In this document: positions 1 to 7,213 of the stretch, one piece after another | Layout: each line of letters opens with the position of its first letter | Numbering within the stretch: position 1 is the first letter of the stretch | Origin: Candidatus Aerophobota bacterium | GTDB taxonomy: Bacteria; Aerophobota; Aerophobia; Aerophobales; B3-G15 | Length of the DNA stretch: 19,194 nucleotides | Assembly: GCA_014859225.1 (NCBI GenBank) | Contig: JACUUP010000016.1 | Location: 1 to 19,194 of the forward strand | Direction: 5' to 3' | Translations under genes and position numbers: made by a program | The notes under the pieces: model-generated | What the model was told of the DNA's origin: nothing | Database searches by the model: none | The model's input: only the letters and a program-made list of their open reading frames with translations

Positions 1-13
1 CCTGAGGTGACAT
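1..13 (-). CDS. Possible start of a gene running off the left edge
   Basis: On the minus strand an ATG at 13-11 is preceded by a GGGAG ribosome-site-like sequence (26-22) at a plausible distance, directly downstream of the DUF2283 gene. Only four codons (Met-Ser-Pro-Gln) fall inside the window, so nothing can be said about the product. It could equally be chance. Confidence 0.2.
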
Positions 14-46
14 TTGTGCTACTCCCTATTTAATGCAGTTAGGCGC

Positions 47-268
47 TTAATGTTTTGCCGTTACATGAACAGTCTCTGGTAGCTTAAACTCTATCTTTTC
101 ACCAACTGTCTCTAAGGCGTCAATGACTTCTATGCCTATCAATTTACCTCTACGATCAAAATCAGCATGGACACCAGGGGTAACTGTAATTGTTTCTGCT
201 GCTTTCACGTTTGGTTCAGAAAAATAAACATAAAGAAGGTCCCGTTCTGAATCATATTCTATCCTCAC
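47..268 (-). CDS. DUF2283 family small protein
   Basis: This 73-residue protein has the layout of the DUF2283 family: an N-terminal strand pattern beginning RIEYDSERDLLYVYF, then a central segment with DFDRRGKLIGIEVIDA. This 'dates, turns, Ile-Glu-Val' pattern is typical of the family. No enzymatic residues are apparent. DUF2283 genes are commonly found just downstream of a small DUF4258-like or other toxin-like gene, and are suspected to be antitoxin-like; that role is inference. The start is GTG at 268. It overlaps by four bases (GTGA) the TGA that ends an upstream reading frame, an arrangement typical of translational coupling. That upstream frame contains a premature stop (see the candidate pseudogene), so the gene may be an orphan. 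Family call is fairly sure; function is unknown. Confidence 0.75.
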   Translation of the reverse strand: MRIEYDSERDLLYVYFSEPNVKAAETITVTPGVHADFDRRGKLIGIEVIDALETVGEKIEFKLPETVHVTAKH

Positions 269-534
269 TTTATACTGTCTCCTGTAGAAAATTTACCATA
301 TCTTGCTTTTACTGTGAGTAATATGAAATTGCCACCAACAAATTTATAATATAATCTCCATTGAGTTCTACCTTTAGCGTAGAATCATCCAGGCTCTGAT
401 ATAATAGATAAAAATAAGATAGCTGTAAAGCCTGCGTAAGGATAACCTGAAAAATATTTTCTGGCAATAAAGCTAAACTCATAGCCTATTACAGCATAAA
501 TCCATACATCACTTCTTCTGAGGGGAAGTATGTT
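265..534 (-). pseudogene. Possible decayed partner gene upstream of DUF2283
   Basis: The minus-strand frame ending with TGA at 267-265 is open back to a TAA at 537-535 except for one in-frame TGA at 387-385. After that TGA it reads FYAKGRTQWRLYYKFVGG, then FILLTVKARYGKF. The Arg-x-Tyr-Tyr-Lys, then hydrophobic strand, then Val-Lys pattern resembles the C-terminal half of the small toxin-like proteins (DUF4258-like) usually encoded just before DUF2283. Its stop overlaps the DUF2283 start as GTGA, as an intact two-gene unit would. The part before the TGA is hydrophobic and not recognisable, so this may be a composite of fragments. The evidence is frame continuity and gene order only. Confidence 0.3.
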
Positions 535-632
535 TTACCAATTATTTTATACTCTTTTAAATTGAGACTTGTGGAAATTTTTAATTATCTGATTCTATAT
601 GGGATAAACTTTCCTGCGCAAGTTTGGTAGCT
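269..632. other. 364-base gap without an intact gene
   Basis: Apart from the interrupted minus-strand frame ending at 265, this AT-rich stretch shows only short open pieces. One minus-strand piece at about 583-489 reads KEYKIIGKTYFPSEEVMYGF in a different frame from the one downstream. The pieces could be remnants of a frameshifted gene. I see no RNA gene, terminator or insertion-sequence end here. Confidence 0.4.
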
Positions 633-1436
633 TTAGATGTAGCTTGAAAGAAACTTAAAAATCTTTTCGTAAAGGGGTCGAGAATCTCTTATGAAGTTTG
701 TAATTGTTTTGTAGAGAATGTCTAAGTACTCATGAGCCAAAATATTTCTCAGTCTGGCAAAAGTGGAAAATTTTTCTGCCTCTTTTTTTATTAGACTAAT
801 AAGCAGTCCAAATTTTAAGAGAGAATCCTGGTATGTTCGGGGCATTTCTTTTTTCTCTGAAGCTAAAATTATCTTCGCAATATCAATAGTAGCATTTATA
901 ATATTGTCAGCCCATCTTTCCATATTTCTTCTTTTTACCTTATCCTGCTGGTATTCCTCAAAGGTTAAATTTTTAAAATGGTCAATTTCCTTAAATTCGC
1001 TTTCTAAAAACTGAATCCTCTCAATTAACCTTGTTTTATCCTCCGGAATCAAAGATGTGCTTCTATGGTAAATATCCAGGTAACTTTTTGCAAACTCATA
1101 AAAATCTTCAGCTTCAAGTGTTTTTGTTAGATATATATCCCAGAACAAATTTCTATCCTTAATTGCAAGAGAAATACCTGTTTTAAGCACATTGGAAACT
1201 AAGCTTGCAGGAGCACTGTTAAGAACAACCAGGTCAACTTCTCTACCGGCAATTCTGCTTACCTCTTTCCAGATCTCATCTTCCTGTTTTTCATCTTTCA
1301 GGTAAACTGCGATATCTAAATCCGAATCCTTTCCAGCAACTCCTTTAGCTGAAGAGCCAAAAATAAAAGCTAAGCTTACATTTTCTTTCTGTTTAAAATA
1401 TTTTTTTAAGTTTTCAAGAAGTCGTTTTTCAGCCAT
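633..1436 (-). CDS. MNT nucleotidyltransferase fused to HEPN (MntA-HepT-like) protein
   Basis: This 267-residue protein joins two domains that are normally separate toxin-antitoxin proteins. Residues 1-105 form a minimal nucleotidyltransferase with the G27-S28-x10-D39-x-D41 signature and a third acidic residue in REVDLVV (D68). Residues about 134-267 form an all-helical HEPN/DUF86-like domain with the R-x4-H-x-Y motif at R230, H235 and Y237. In known MntA-HepT pairs the HEPN protein is an RNase and the MNT protein adenylylates the tyrosine of that motif to silence it. By inference this chain carries toxin and its own modifier together. I chose ATG 1436 because GGAGG lies four bases upstream (1445-1441). 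An upstream in-frame start at 1508 would overlap the flippase gene and adds 24 residues outside the domain. It lies 55 bases downstream of the flippase stop, so it may be cotranscribed. Domain call strong; biological role inferred. Confidence 0.85.
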   Translation of the reverse strand: MAEKRLLENLKKYFKQKENVSLAFIFGSSAKGVAGKDSDLDIAVYLKDEKQEDEIWKEVSRIAGREVDLVVLNSAPASLVSNVLKTGISLAIKDRNLFWDIYLTKTLEAEDFYEFAKSYLDIYHRSTSLIPEDKTRLIERIQFLESEFKEIDHFKNLTFEEYQQDKVKRRNMERWADNIINATIDIAKIILASEKKEMPRTYQDSLLKFGLLISLIKKEAEKFSTFARLRNILAHEYLDILYKTITNFIRDSRPLYEKIFKFLSSYI

Positions 1437-1491
1437 TTTTCCTCCAATATAAGTGATGCGCACCCATCTACCTCCTCTATAAATTTTTTTC

Positions 1492-3066
1492 TCATTTTTG
1501 CTTTCCAATTATTTTTTTTAAAGCGCTCTCCGCTAAGGGCAAATTTATTCCTAACTTTTGCTGGGTAGACCTTAGTATCATCAAGTCTTCCCTTTCCACA
1601 CTTCTTGTGATTATAATAGATAATAAAGAGACAGCTGTAAAGCTTAACCCAAGCAAAATAACCTGTAGATGAATACTTTTAATAAAGTTTCCCATAAAAT
1701 AGCAGATTATTGCAAGAGGTATGGATAAAGCTATGGGTTTAAAATAGTTTCGGGTGAAAGGATGAATACCGGATATTTTGTAAAGCTCAACTGATGCCAG
1801 GATATTGCCCAGGATAAGCGATACTGCCGAGGCAAATGCGGCACCTTCTAAGCCAAAGCGAGGGATAAGTTGCAGGTTGAGAATAACATTTAATCCCGCA
1901 ACCATTAAATTGTTTAGCATGACATAGCGTGCTTTTCCGAAAACGATGAGCGTTTGTATGTTCAGTCCCAAGAACGTGTGCAGGAAAAATCCGAGTGATA
2001 AAATCCGAAGCGCTGTGGCTGCCTGGAGGTACTGGGTGCCAAACAGAAAATACAGGGTGGAATCTGGAACAAGAAAAGCTAACAAAAAGAGCGGCAGGGT
2101 AAGGGTAAATACCCATTTGGTCGTAATCTGGTACATCTGTTTGAGCTCAGAGGTTAGGTTTTGCGCATGAAGAGCCGTAGCAATGGGAAAGTAGATAAAG
2201 GCGCTCGCTCCCAGGATAACTGCGATGTAGTTAGCTATTGGATGGGCTACGTTGTAGAAGCCGACTACCCGGGCACTTCTGAAGTAGCCGAGCATCAGGG
2301 TGTCGGTAGAGGAGATGATGAGCTGCAAAATAATGGTGACAAAAAGGGGAAGCGCAAAGAAAACAAGTTCTCGCCTGAGTAAAGCTTTTTCTGAGGAGCT
2401 GGAACGTGCTTGTCTGCCTTTGATGTGGGGCACAACCTTCTTCAGGCTGTATATTCCAGCAAGCATCGCTACGGCGAGAAAGGAGATGAGTGAGGCGTAC
2501 ACCACACCCCTGAATGCAAAGCCAAGAAGCACAACTATCCCCAGCAGGGGGAGCTTGGTGATGTAGGGGAAGATGTCATGGAAATAAATTTTTGACTTTA
2601 CATCTTCAAAGCCGCGTAAAATAGAAACGAGCACGCTAACAAGTGCTCGTGCCGGGATGATAAAGGACATAATTTTTATGACTGGTACAAGTTGTGGTTC
2701 GTTGAAGAGGCTGGCAAGCCTATGGGCAAAAAAGAAAATGAAAAGGAATAGGGTAATACTGATAATGCTGCTTACCACAAGAGAAGTTTTGATTACTTCA
2801 CGCACCTTTGCCGTATCTTTTGTTTCAAGGTAGAAGGCGACGTAGCGCACCGTTGCCACCGGAAAACCAAGACAGGCTATGGTAGCTGTGATACCGGTTA
2901 TGGTTAAGGAAAGGTAGAGAAGTCCAAATTCCGAGGGAGTCACGTACCTCACGATGACGATGCGGCTTACAAGCCCAAGTAGCATCCCGAGAATCGTCCC
3001 GGTTAAAACTATACCTGTTCCTTTGGCTATTTTTTTTAAAGAAGTATCCAGGGCTTCACTTTTCAC
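1492..3066 (-). CDS. Polysaccharide (oligosaccharide) flippase, MOP superfamily
   Basis: This multi-spanning inner-membrane protein (524 residues from the chosen start) has about 12-14 hydrophobic helices and the layout of Wzx/RfbX-type flippases. The first helix region reads GLVSRIVIVRYVTPSEFGLL, followed by the Gly-Phe-Pro segment CLGFPVATVRY. A central TDTLMLGYF and a later GLEGAAFASAVS are typical of the polysaccharide synthesis and MATE-like families. It would move a lipid-linked glycan across the inner membrane; the substrate is unknown because no glycosyltransferases lie in the window. I prefer GTG 3066 because AAGGAAG (3077-3071) precedes it and a near-consensus promoter (3143-3115) would start RNA close to 3108. 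That makes the alternative TTG at 3105 essentially leaderless. The middle of the gene (about 1780-3000) is richer in G+C, near 50% by sampled hand counts, than its 3' end and neighbours, suggesting different ancestry. Confidence 0.85.
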   Translation of the reverse strand: MKSEALDTSLKKIAKGTGIVLTGTILGMLLGLVSRIVIVRYVTPSEFGLLYLSLTITGITATIACLGFPVATVRYVAFYLETKDTAKVREVIKTSLVVSSIISITLFLFIFFFAHRLASLFNEPQLVPVIKIMSFIIPARALVSVLVSILRGFEDVKSKIYFHDIFPYITKLPLLGIVVLLGFAFRGVVYASLISFLAVAMLAGIYSLKKVVPHIKGRQARSSSSEKALLRRELVFFALPLFVTIILQLIISSTDTLMLGYFRSARVVGFYNVAHPIANYIAVILGASAFIYFPIATALHAQNLTSELKQMYQITTKWVFTLTLPLFLLAFLVPDSTLYFLFGTQYLQAATALRILSLGFFLHTFLGLNIQTLIVFGKARYVMLNNLMVAGLNVILNLQLIPRFGLEGAAFASAVSLILGNILASVELYKISGIHPFTRNYFKPIALSIPLAIICYFMGNFIKSIHLQVILLGLSFTAVSLLSIIITRSVEREDLMILRSTQQKLGINLPLAESALKKIIGKQK

Positions 3067-3114
3067 TGCACTTCCTTCGCTTCTCAGGGGGATTTTTCCG
3101 TTCAAACTGTGAAC

Positions 3115-3143
3115 ATTGTAAAATATTTAAGCGCTGGTGTCAA
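3115..3143 (-). promoter_or_regulatory. Sigma70-like promoter of the flippase gene
   Basis: Read on the minus strand, TTGACA (3143-3138) and TACAAT (3120-3115) are separated by 17 bases. This is a near-consensus promoter, and transcription would begin about position 3108, some 40 bases before the preferred GTG start of the flippase. Confidence 0.7.
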
Positions 3144-3184
3144 AACAAATGGAAAACCCTCTGATAAATGTAGCTGCATTGACA

Positions 3185-3204
3185 CTTAATAGAACTTTAT
3201 TAAG
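3185..3204. repeat. AT-rich inverted repeat in the divergent control region
   Basis: CTTAATA (3185-3191) is repeated in inverse orientation as TATTAAG (3198-3204) with six bases between. It starts just after a TTGACA (3179-3184) on the plus strand and upstream of the phosphatase gene. It could be an operator or a weak hairpin. No clear -10 box stands at the right distance from the TTGACA: the best match, TATACA at 3206, is 21 bases away. Confidence 0.35.
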
Positions 3205-3238
3205 CTATACAGAAAACAATAGCTACTGGACTAATTCT

Positions 3239-4159
3239 ATGAATATTGAGCACGTTAAAAATCAAACGAAAATAGTAAGCTCTCATCAGATGAGAAGTCT
3301 TCTTGAAGGGGCGATTAAAATACTTGAAAAAGAAAGAATAGAAGGAAAAATGGGCTCACAAAAAGTTGTGGGAGGCCTGATTGATATCCTTCCCGAGGGA
3401 AAAGCTGTTGTGGTAGGAGATGTTCACGGTGATTTTGATAGCTTGACCTACATCTTGAGGGAGAGCGAGTTTTTAAAAAGAGTAGAGCAGAAAAAAGTGT
3501 ATCTTATTTTCCTGGGTGATTATGGAGATAGAGGCGAGGAAACGATTGAGGTCTATTTTGCTCTTTTAAGGTTGAAGATAAGCTTTCCGGAGAATGTGGT
3601 TTTACTCAGGGGCAACCATGAGCCTGCGCCCGGTCTTGGCGTTTATCCCTTTGACCTACCATATTTTTTAAGGGCAAAATACCCGGACGAGGAAAAAGAC
3701 TTTGTCTCAATTTTCTCCGACCTTTTCAATCTTTTACCCCATACCGCAAAGGTAAGAGAAAAATATCTCATGCTTCACGCTGGCCTGCCAGAGAATATAA
3801 AATCTATTGATGATATAGCCTTCGCTCACAAGACTCATCCCGACACCTCTTATTTTGAAGAGATTCTCTGGAGTGACCCGAAAAATATAAAGGGAACTTA
3901 TCCGTCCCCCCGGGGAGCGGGAAAAATATTTGGGGAAGATATCTCTAAAAAAGTGCTGCATCTTTTGGGAATAAAAACCCTTATTCGCAGCCACGAGCCC
4001 TGTGAGGGAGTTGCACCTATCCATGGAGGAAAAATCCTGACTCTTTTTTCCCGAAAAGGTTCTCCCTACTACAACAATAAAGCTGCTTATCTTGATATAG
4101 ACCTTTCAGCGCCGGCAAAAGATGCCTGCGAGCTTGCCCGGGAAGCACACTTATTTTAA
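3239..4159 (+). CDS. PPP-family serine/threonine protein phosphatase (calcineurin-like)
   Basis: All signature blocks of PPP-type metallophosphoesterases are present in order: GDVHGD (residues 60-65), GDYGDRG (93-99), GNHE (125-128), HAG (180-182), WSDP (211-214) and RSHEP (250-254). Expected metal ligands are D61, H63, D94, N126, H180 and H252, so the enzyme should be active. It would remove phosphate from Ser/Thr of proteins in the cytoplasm, or from a related phosphomonoester; the substrate is not shown. The frame is open back to a GTG at 3137, but that codon overlaps the -35 box of the divergent flippase promoter, and the extra residues are Asn/Thr-rich and unlike the family. I therefore chose ATG 3239. 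No start here has a convincing ribosome site except ATG 3350 (AAGGA just upstream), so the start is uncertain. The aldo/keto reductase follows after 20 bases. Confidence 0.85.
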   Translation: MNIEHVKNQTKIVSSHQMRSLLEGAIKILEKERIEGKMGSQKVVGGLIDILPEGKAVVVGDVHGDFDSLTYILRESEFLKRVEQKKVYLIFLGDYGDRGEETIEVYFALLRLKISFPENVVLLRGNHEPAPGLGVYPFDLPYFLRAKYPDEEKDFVSIFSDLFNLLPHTAKVREKYLMLHAGLPENIKSIDDIAFAHKTHPDTSYFEEILWSDPKNIKGTYPSPRGAGKIFGEDISKKVLHLLGIKTLIRSHEPCEGVAPIHGGKILTLFSRKGSPYYNNKAAYLDIDLSAPAKDACELAREAHLF

Positions 4160-4179
4160 TAAAAATCAGGGAGGAAAAA

Positions 4180-5154
4180 ATGAGGACGAGAAAACTTAGC
4201 TATACCGACCTCAACTTAACAGTCATCGGTCTTGGCACATGGGCAATTGGAGGTGGAGGATGGAAGTTTGCCTGGGGTCCCCAGGAGGATAAAAAGTCCA
4301 TTGCCACCATCAGGCATGCTCTGGAGCTTGGAATAAACTGGATAGATACAGCTCCTGTTTATGGACTGGGTCATTCTGAGAAAATTGTAGGTGAGACAAT
4401 AAAAGGGCTAACCAACAAACCAATCATTGCTACCAAGTGCAGCAGGGTCTGGGATAGTAGTGGAAATATCTCAGGCTGTCTTAAAAAAGACAGTATCCGC
4501 CGCGAGGTTGAGGCAAGCTTAAAAAGATTAGGAGTTGATGTGATTGAGCTTTATCAAATTCACTGGCCAGTACCTGAGGAGGATATTGAAGAGGCCTGGG
4601 AAACTATCGCTTCTCTGGTGGAAGAAAAGATGATTCGCTATGCAGGAGTTTCAAATTTCAATGTGGAGCAACTAAGACGCATCCAGCAAATTCATCCCGT
4701 AGCATCTCTCCAGCCACCCTACAGTATGCTTGAGCGAGGGATTGAGAAAGAAACCCTTGATTTTTGCGCGCAAAATAACATCGGGGTAGTAGTTTACAGC
4801 CCCATGCAAAAAGGCCTTTTAACAGGAAAGGTAACCCGAAAGTGGGTTAAAAACCTTCCTGCAGATGACCACAGACGCCAGGACAGGCGCTTTCAGGAAC
4901 CTGAATTGAGTGCTAATCTTAAATTTGTGGAGGCTCTTCGCCCTATTGCTGAAAAAAATGGCAGAACTTTAGCCCAGCTTGCCATTGCCTGGGTGCTAAG
5001 ACGAGCCAAAGTAACAGCAGCTATAGTGGGTGCAAGAGACCCATCTCAAATTGAGGAAACGGTGCAAGCGGGAGACTGGATACTTTCTGCAGAAGATATA
5101 GCAGCCATTGACAGATTGCTTGAGGGGCGCAGCCTAAATCGTGAAAAAATGTAG
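4180..5154 (+). CDS. Aldo/keto reductase
   Basis: This 324-residue protein is a full-length soluble NAD(P)H-dependent oxidoreductase of the aldo/keto reductase superfamily with an (alpha/beta)8 barrel. The catalytic tetrad is complete: D56 and Y61 (in NWIDTAPVYG), K86 (IIATKC) and H128 (LYQIHWP). The cofactor-end motifs GVSNFN and a C-terminal AIVGARDPSQIEE are also present. It reduces an aldehyde or ketone; it resembles the general stress or YajO-like branch more than aldose reductases, but the substrate cannot be read from the sequence. The ATG is preceded by AGGGAGG (4168-4174). It sits 20 bases after the phosphatase gene and is followed by a strong terminator, so the two genes probably form one operon. 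Nothing suggests damage. Confidence 0.92.
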   Translation: MRTRKLSYTDLNLTVIGLGTWAIGGGGWKFAWGPQEDKKSIATIRHALELGINWIDTAPVYGLGHSEKIVGETIKGLTNKPIIATKCSRVWDSSGNISGCLKKDSIRREVEASLKRLGVDVIELYQIHWPVPEEDIEEAWETIASLVEEKMIRYAGVSNFNVEQLRRIQQIHPVASLQPPYSMLERGIEKETLDFCAQNNIGVVVYSPMQKGLLTGKVTRKWVKNLPADDHRRQDRRFQEPELSANLKFVEALRPIAEKNGRTLAQLAIAWVLRRAKVTAAIVGARDPSQIEETVQAGDWILSAEDIAAIDRLLEGRSLNREKM

Positions 5155-5300
5155 CGGTAACCTTCAGGGTGCGATGTTTTAGTGCATCAGTGTAGCCGCA
5201 CTTTTAAAGGTGCGGCTACATTTTGTCAGGATGTATGCTTAAATTAGGACAGGCGGGACGCCTGTCACCAAAGAAGATCATTGTTCCTCGCAATGACAGC
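5155..5300. repeat. Cluster of palindromic, repeat-like intergenic sequence
   Basis: Three palindromic blocks follow one another. GATG-TTTTAGTG-CATC is at 5173-5188. The 11-bp stem of the terminator is at 5191-5220. A perfect 8-bp stem with a three-base loop, GACAGGCG/CGCCTGTC, is at 5248-5266. Next comes ATTGTTCCTCGCAATGAC (about 5280-5297), which matches the reverse of the GTCATTGCGAGGAAC-type repeat seen between genes in many bacterial genomes. This recognition is from memory. No second copy of any block was found in this window. Confidence 0.45.
5191..5230 (+). terminator. Hairpin terminator after the aldo/keto reductase
   Basis: An 11-bp perfect stem (TGTAGCCGCAC at 5191-5201 paired with GTGCGGCTACA at 5210-5220) with an 8-base loop is followed by TTTTG. 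It lies 36 bases after the aldo/keto reductase stop. The T-run is short, so termination may be incomplete. The sequence also looks like part of a dispersed palindromic repeat. Confidence 0.65.
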
Positions 5301-5342
5301 AGTATACGGGCTTTAGTGAATATTTACGCTTAATGCCCAACC

Positions 5343-5370
5343 TTGCTTTACCTTCCTTTTTTGCTAAAAT
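5343..5370 (+). promoter_or_regulatory. Extended -10 promoter of the MoxR-VWA pair
   Basis: TTGCTT (5343-5348) and TAAAAT (5365-5370) are 16 bases apart, with TGC directly before the -10 box (an extended -10). Transcription would start about 5377, giving a short leader to the ATPase start at 5401. Confidence 0.55.
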
Positions 5371-5400
5371 GTAAAGGATTAAGTTATAACGAGGATAAGG

Positions 5401-7212
5401 ATGAACTACTTAGAACTTATAGATAACATAAGAAAGCTTCCCCAGCCAAAAATTTACAAAAACTCAACAGAGGTTTGCAGAATAAAAGCAACTCCTCTAA
5501 ATATGTGGGATGTGGTAACTGCGGCACTTATCGCAAGACTTAATATTCTTCTTGTAGGTGAAAGAGGTGAGGGAAAAACTCAACTGGCAACCGAGATAAA
5601 CGATACTTACTTCGGGGGAAAGGGAACACTAATCAGAGCGCATCCTGACCTGAAGATAAAGGACATTTACACTGCGCTTAACCTGGAAAAACTTGCATCA
5701 GCAAAGGGAGATACGCATCAGGCTCTTGAGATAGTTGCTTCAACAAAAAACCCCTTAACCATCCTGGATGAGATAAATAGAGTCCCCCAGATAACACAAA
5801 ATCAAACCCTTTCCATTCTTGATGGATACATAAACCTGCCTGAGAGAAACGAACAGGTTTTCTTTGGAGTGGATGGTTTCCATGTAAGCATCGCTACGGC
5901 CAATGTTGGAAAAAGCTACTCTGGAACTTTCCCCTTTGACCCGGCATATCTTGACCGTTCTCATCTTATCATAAACATAGATAATTTCCCTCCTACCACC
6001 ACTGACCTTATTAAAATTCAGCAACAGGATATAAACCCTGGTTTAAAAAGAGTGGAGGGGGAAGATTGCACCAATCTTATAATCCAGATATGGAAACACA
6101 TAAGTAACATAAACTTATCCCTTGATGGCTTAATTTTTGACCTTTATTTGAAAAAAAGCTTAGATTTTTGTGCCAAATCACCCACTAAAAGAAAAAACAC
6201 GGTCAGAGATGATATTCCCAACATGTGCCAGGGATGTATGTCAGGAGAAGAAAAAACTGGACTTTCTGAGGTTTGTGGCTATGTTATCCCGACCAGCACC
6301 CGAAGTTTTAAAGCATACAAAACCTTAGCCATCGCTCTTTACATTGTTGCTGATGCAAAATCCGATACTCCCTCCCCTGCCCTGCCCGGCTACCAGGAAA
6401 CTCTTCAGGCTTTCCGGGTAACTGCTCCTTACTCAGGAATGCTTGATGCTGCCTGGGTAAAAAGAGAATACCACGGCAATCCTTATTTAGCCATTGATTT
6501 TGTCTGCCGCAAGATAAAATCAAACCTGGAGGAAAAGGCAGATTACATTAAAAAAGCCTTTTATGATGCTCTCCGGGGCAGGCTAGCCCGGGATACCATT
6601 GAGACCCTGGGTGAGGAATGGCTCTGGATAGAAGAGATATTAAATGAGATGAACTTAATAGCGCGAAACTCCTCACCCGACCTTATTGAGGAGATAAAAG
6701 AAGGCAGAACCGTTTATACCCAGGATTTCTGGATGGGGGGGATTCTCCACCCTGACCAGACTCTCTTTGGTGAGAGAATCACCCACCTTACCTGGCAGGA
6801 GGATGTGGGAAGGAGAATAAGAGAAACCCTGGACAGTATGTATGGAATTGCCTTTGCCAGTGAAGATGGTATTTACGTATGGTATGAAGGAATGACAAGA
6901 CCAAAGCAAATATTTAAACTCTCTCCAGAAAAATTCAAAAAGAAAAAGATTAAGGGACTTGCCTTTGTCAGAGGAAAACTCCTTTTTGCCGCAGGAAACG
7001 AAATCTACGATGTGGATAATCCTGAGGTTCCTGTTCTTACCACCTCCAGTCCTATTGAGGTTTTAACCCAGAGTGGAGAATCTCTCCTTGGAACAGAAGC
7101 AGAGAAAATATGGATATCAAGAGAAGGCAAAGGCAAAGAGGTTATGATTCCCTGGGAAAACAAAATAAGCTGTGTAGTCTCAGCTCCCGTATATAAGTTA
7201 AAAAAATTTTAA
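5401..7212 (+). CDS. MoxR-type AAA+ ATPase with cysteine insert and C-terminal propeller-like repeats
   Basis: A 603-residue cytoplasmic AAA+ ATPase. Walker A is GERGEGKT (residues 53-60) and Walker B is ILDEIN (121-126). Sensor 1 is ATAN (165-168), an arginine-finger-like LDR is at 184-186, and the sensor 2 region is STRSFKAYK (299-307). These place it in the MoxR branch, whose members remodel proteins together with a VWA partner; such a partner is encoded one base downstream. Two features are unusual. Four cysteines (C257, C276, C279, C292) sit just before sensor 2 and could bind zinc or an iron-sulfur cluster. After a middle region (about 330-480) the last 125 residues carry three to four repeats resembling beta-propeller blades (near 481-500, 519-540, 551-574 and 588-601). 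The start has GAGGA (5391-5395) five bases upstream. Magnesium or cobalt chelatase subunits are related but have different partners. The client is unknown. Confidence 0.85.
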   Translation: MNYLELIDNIRKLPQPKIYKNSTEVCRIKATPLNMWDVVTAALIARLNILLVGERGEGKTQLATEINDTYFGGKGTLIRAHPDLKIKDIYTALNLEKLASAKGDTHQALEIVASTKNPLTILDEINRVPQITQNQTLSILDGYINLPERNEQVFFGVDGFHVSIATANVGKSYSGTFPFDPAYLDRSHLIINIDNFPPTTTDLIKIQQQDINPGLKRVEGEDCTNLIIQIWKHISNINLSLDGLIFDLYLKKSLDFCAKSPTKRKNTVRDDIPNMCQGCMSGEEKTGLSEVCGYVIPTSTRSFKAYKTLAIALYIVADAKSDTPSPALPGYQETLQAFRVTAPYSGMLDAAWVKREYHGNPYLAIDFVCRKIKSNLEEKADYIKKAFYDALRGRLARDTIETLGEEWLWIEEILNEMNLIARNSSPDLIEEIKEGRTVYTQDFWMGGILHPDQTLFGERITHLTWQEDVGRRIRETLDSMYGIAFASEDGIYVWYEGMTRPKQIFKLSPEKFKKKKIKGLAFVRGKLLFAAGNEIYDVDNPEVPVLTTSSPIEVLTQSGESLLGTEAEKIWISREGKGKEVMIPWENKISCVVSAPVYKLKKF

Positions 7213-7213
7213 A

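Noticed and set aside
385-387. UGA recoding (selenocysteine, or UGA as an amino acid)
   Set aside because: cobU ends with TGA in the expected place, no long gene in the window contains an in-frame TGA, and no selenocysteine-type hairpin is seen.
3067-3105. TTG 3105 as the flippase start
   Set aside because: It would lie at about the RNA start from the 3143-3115 promoter and has no ribosome site, whereas GTG 3066 has AAGGAAG upstream.
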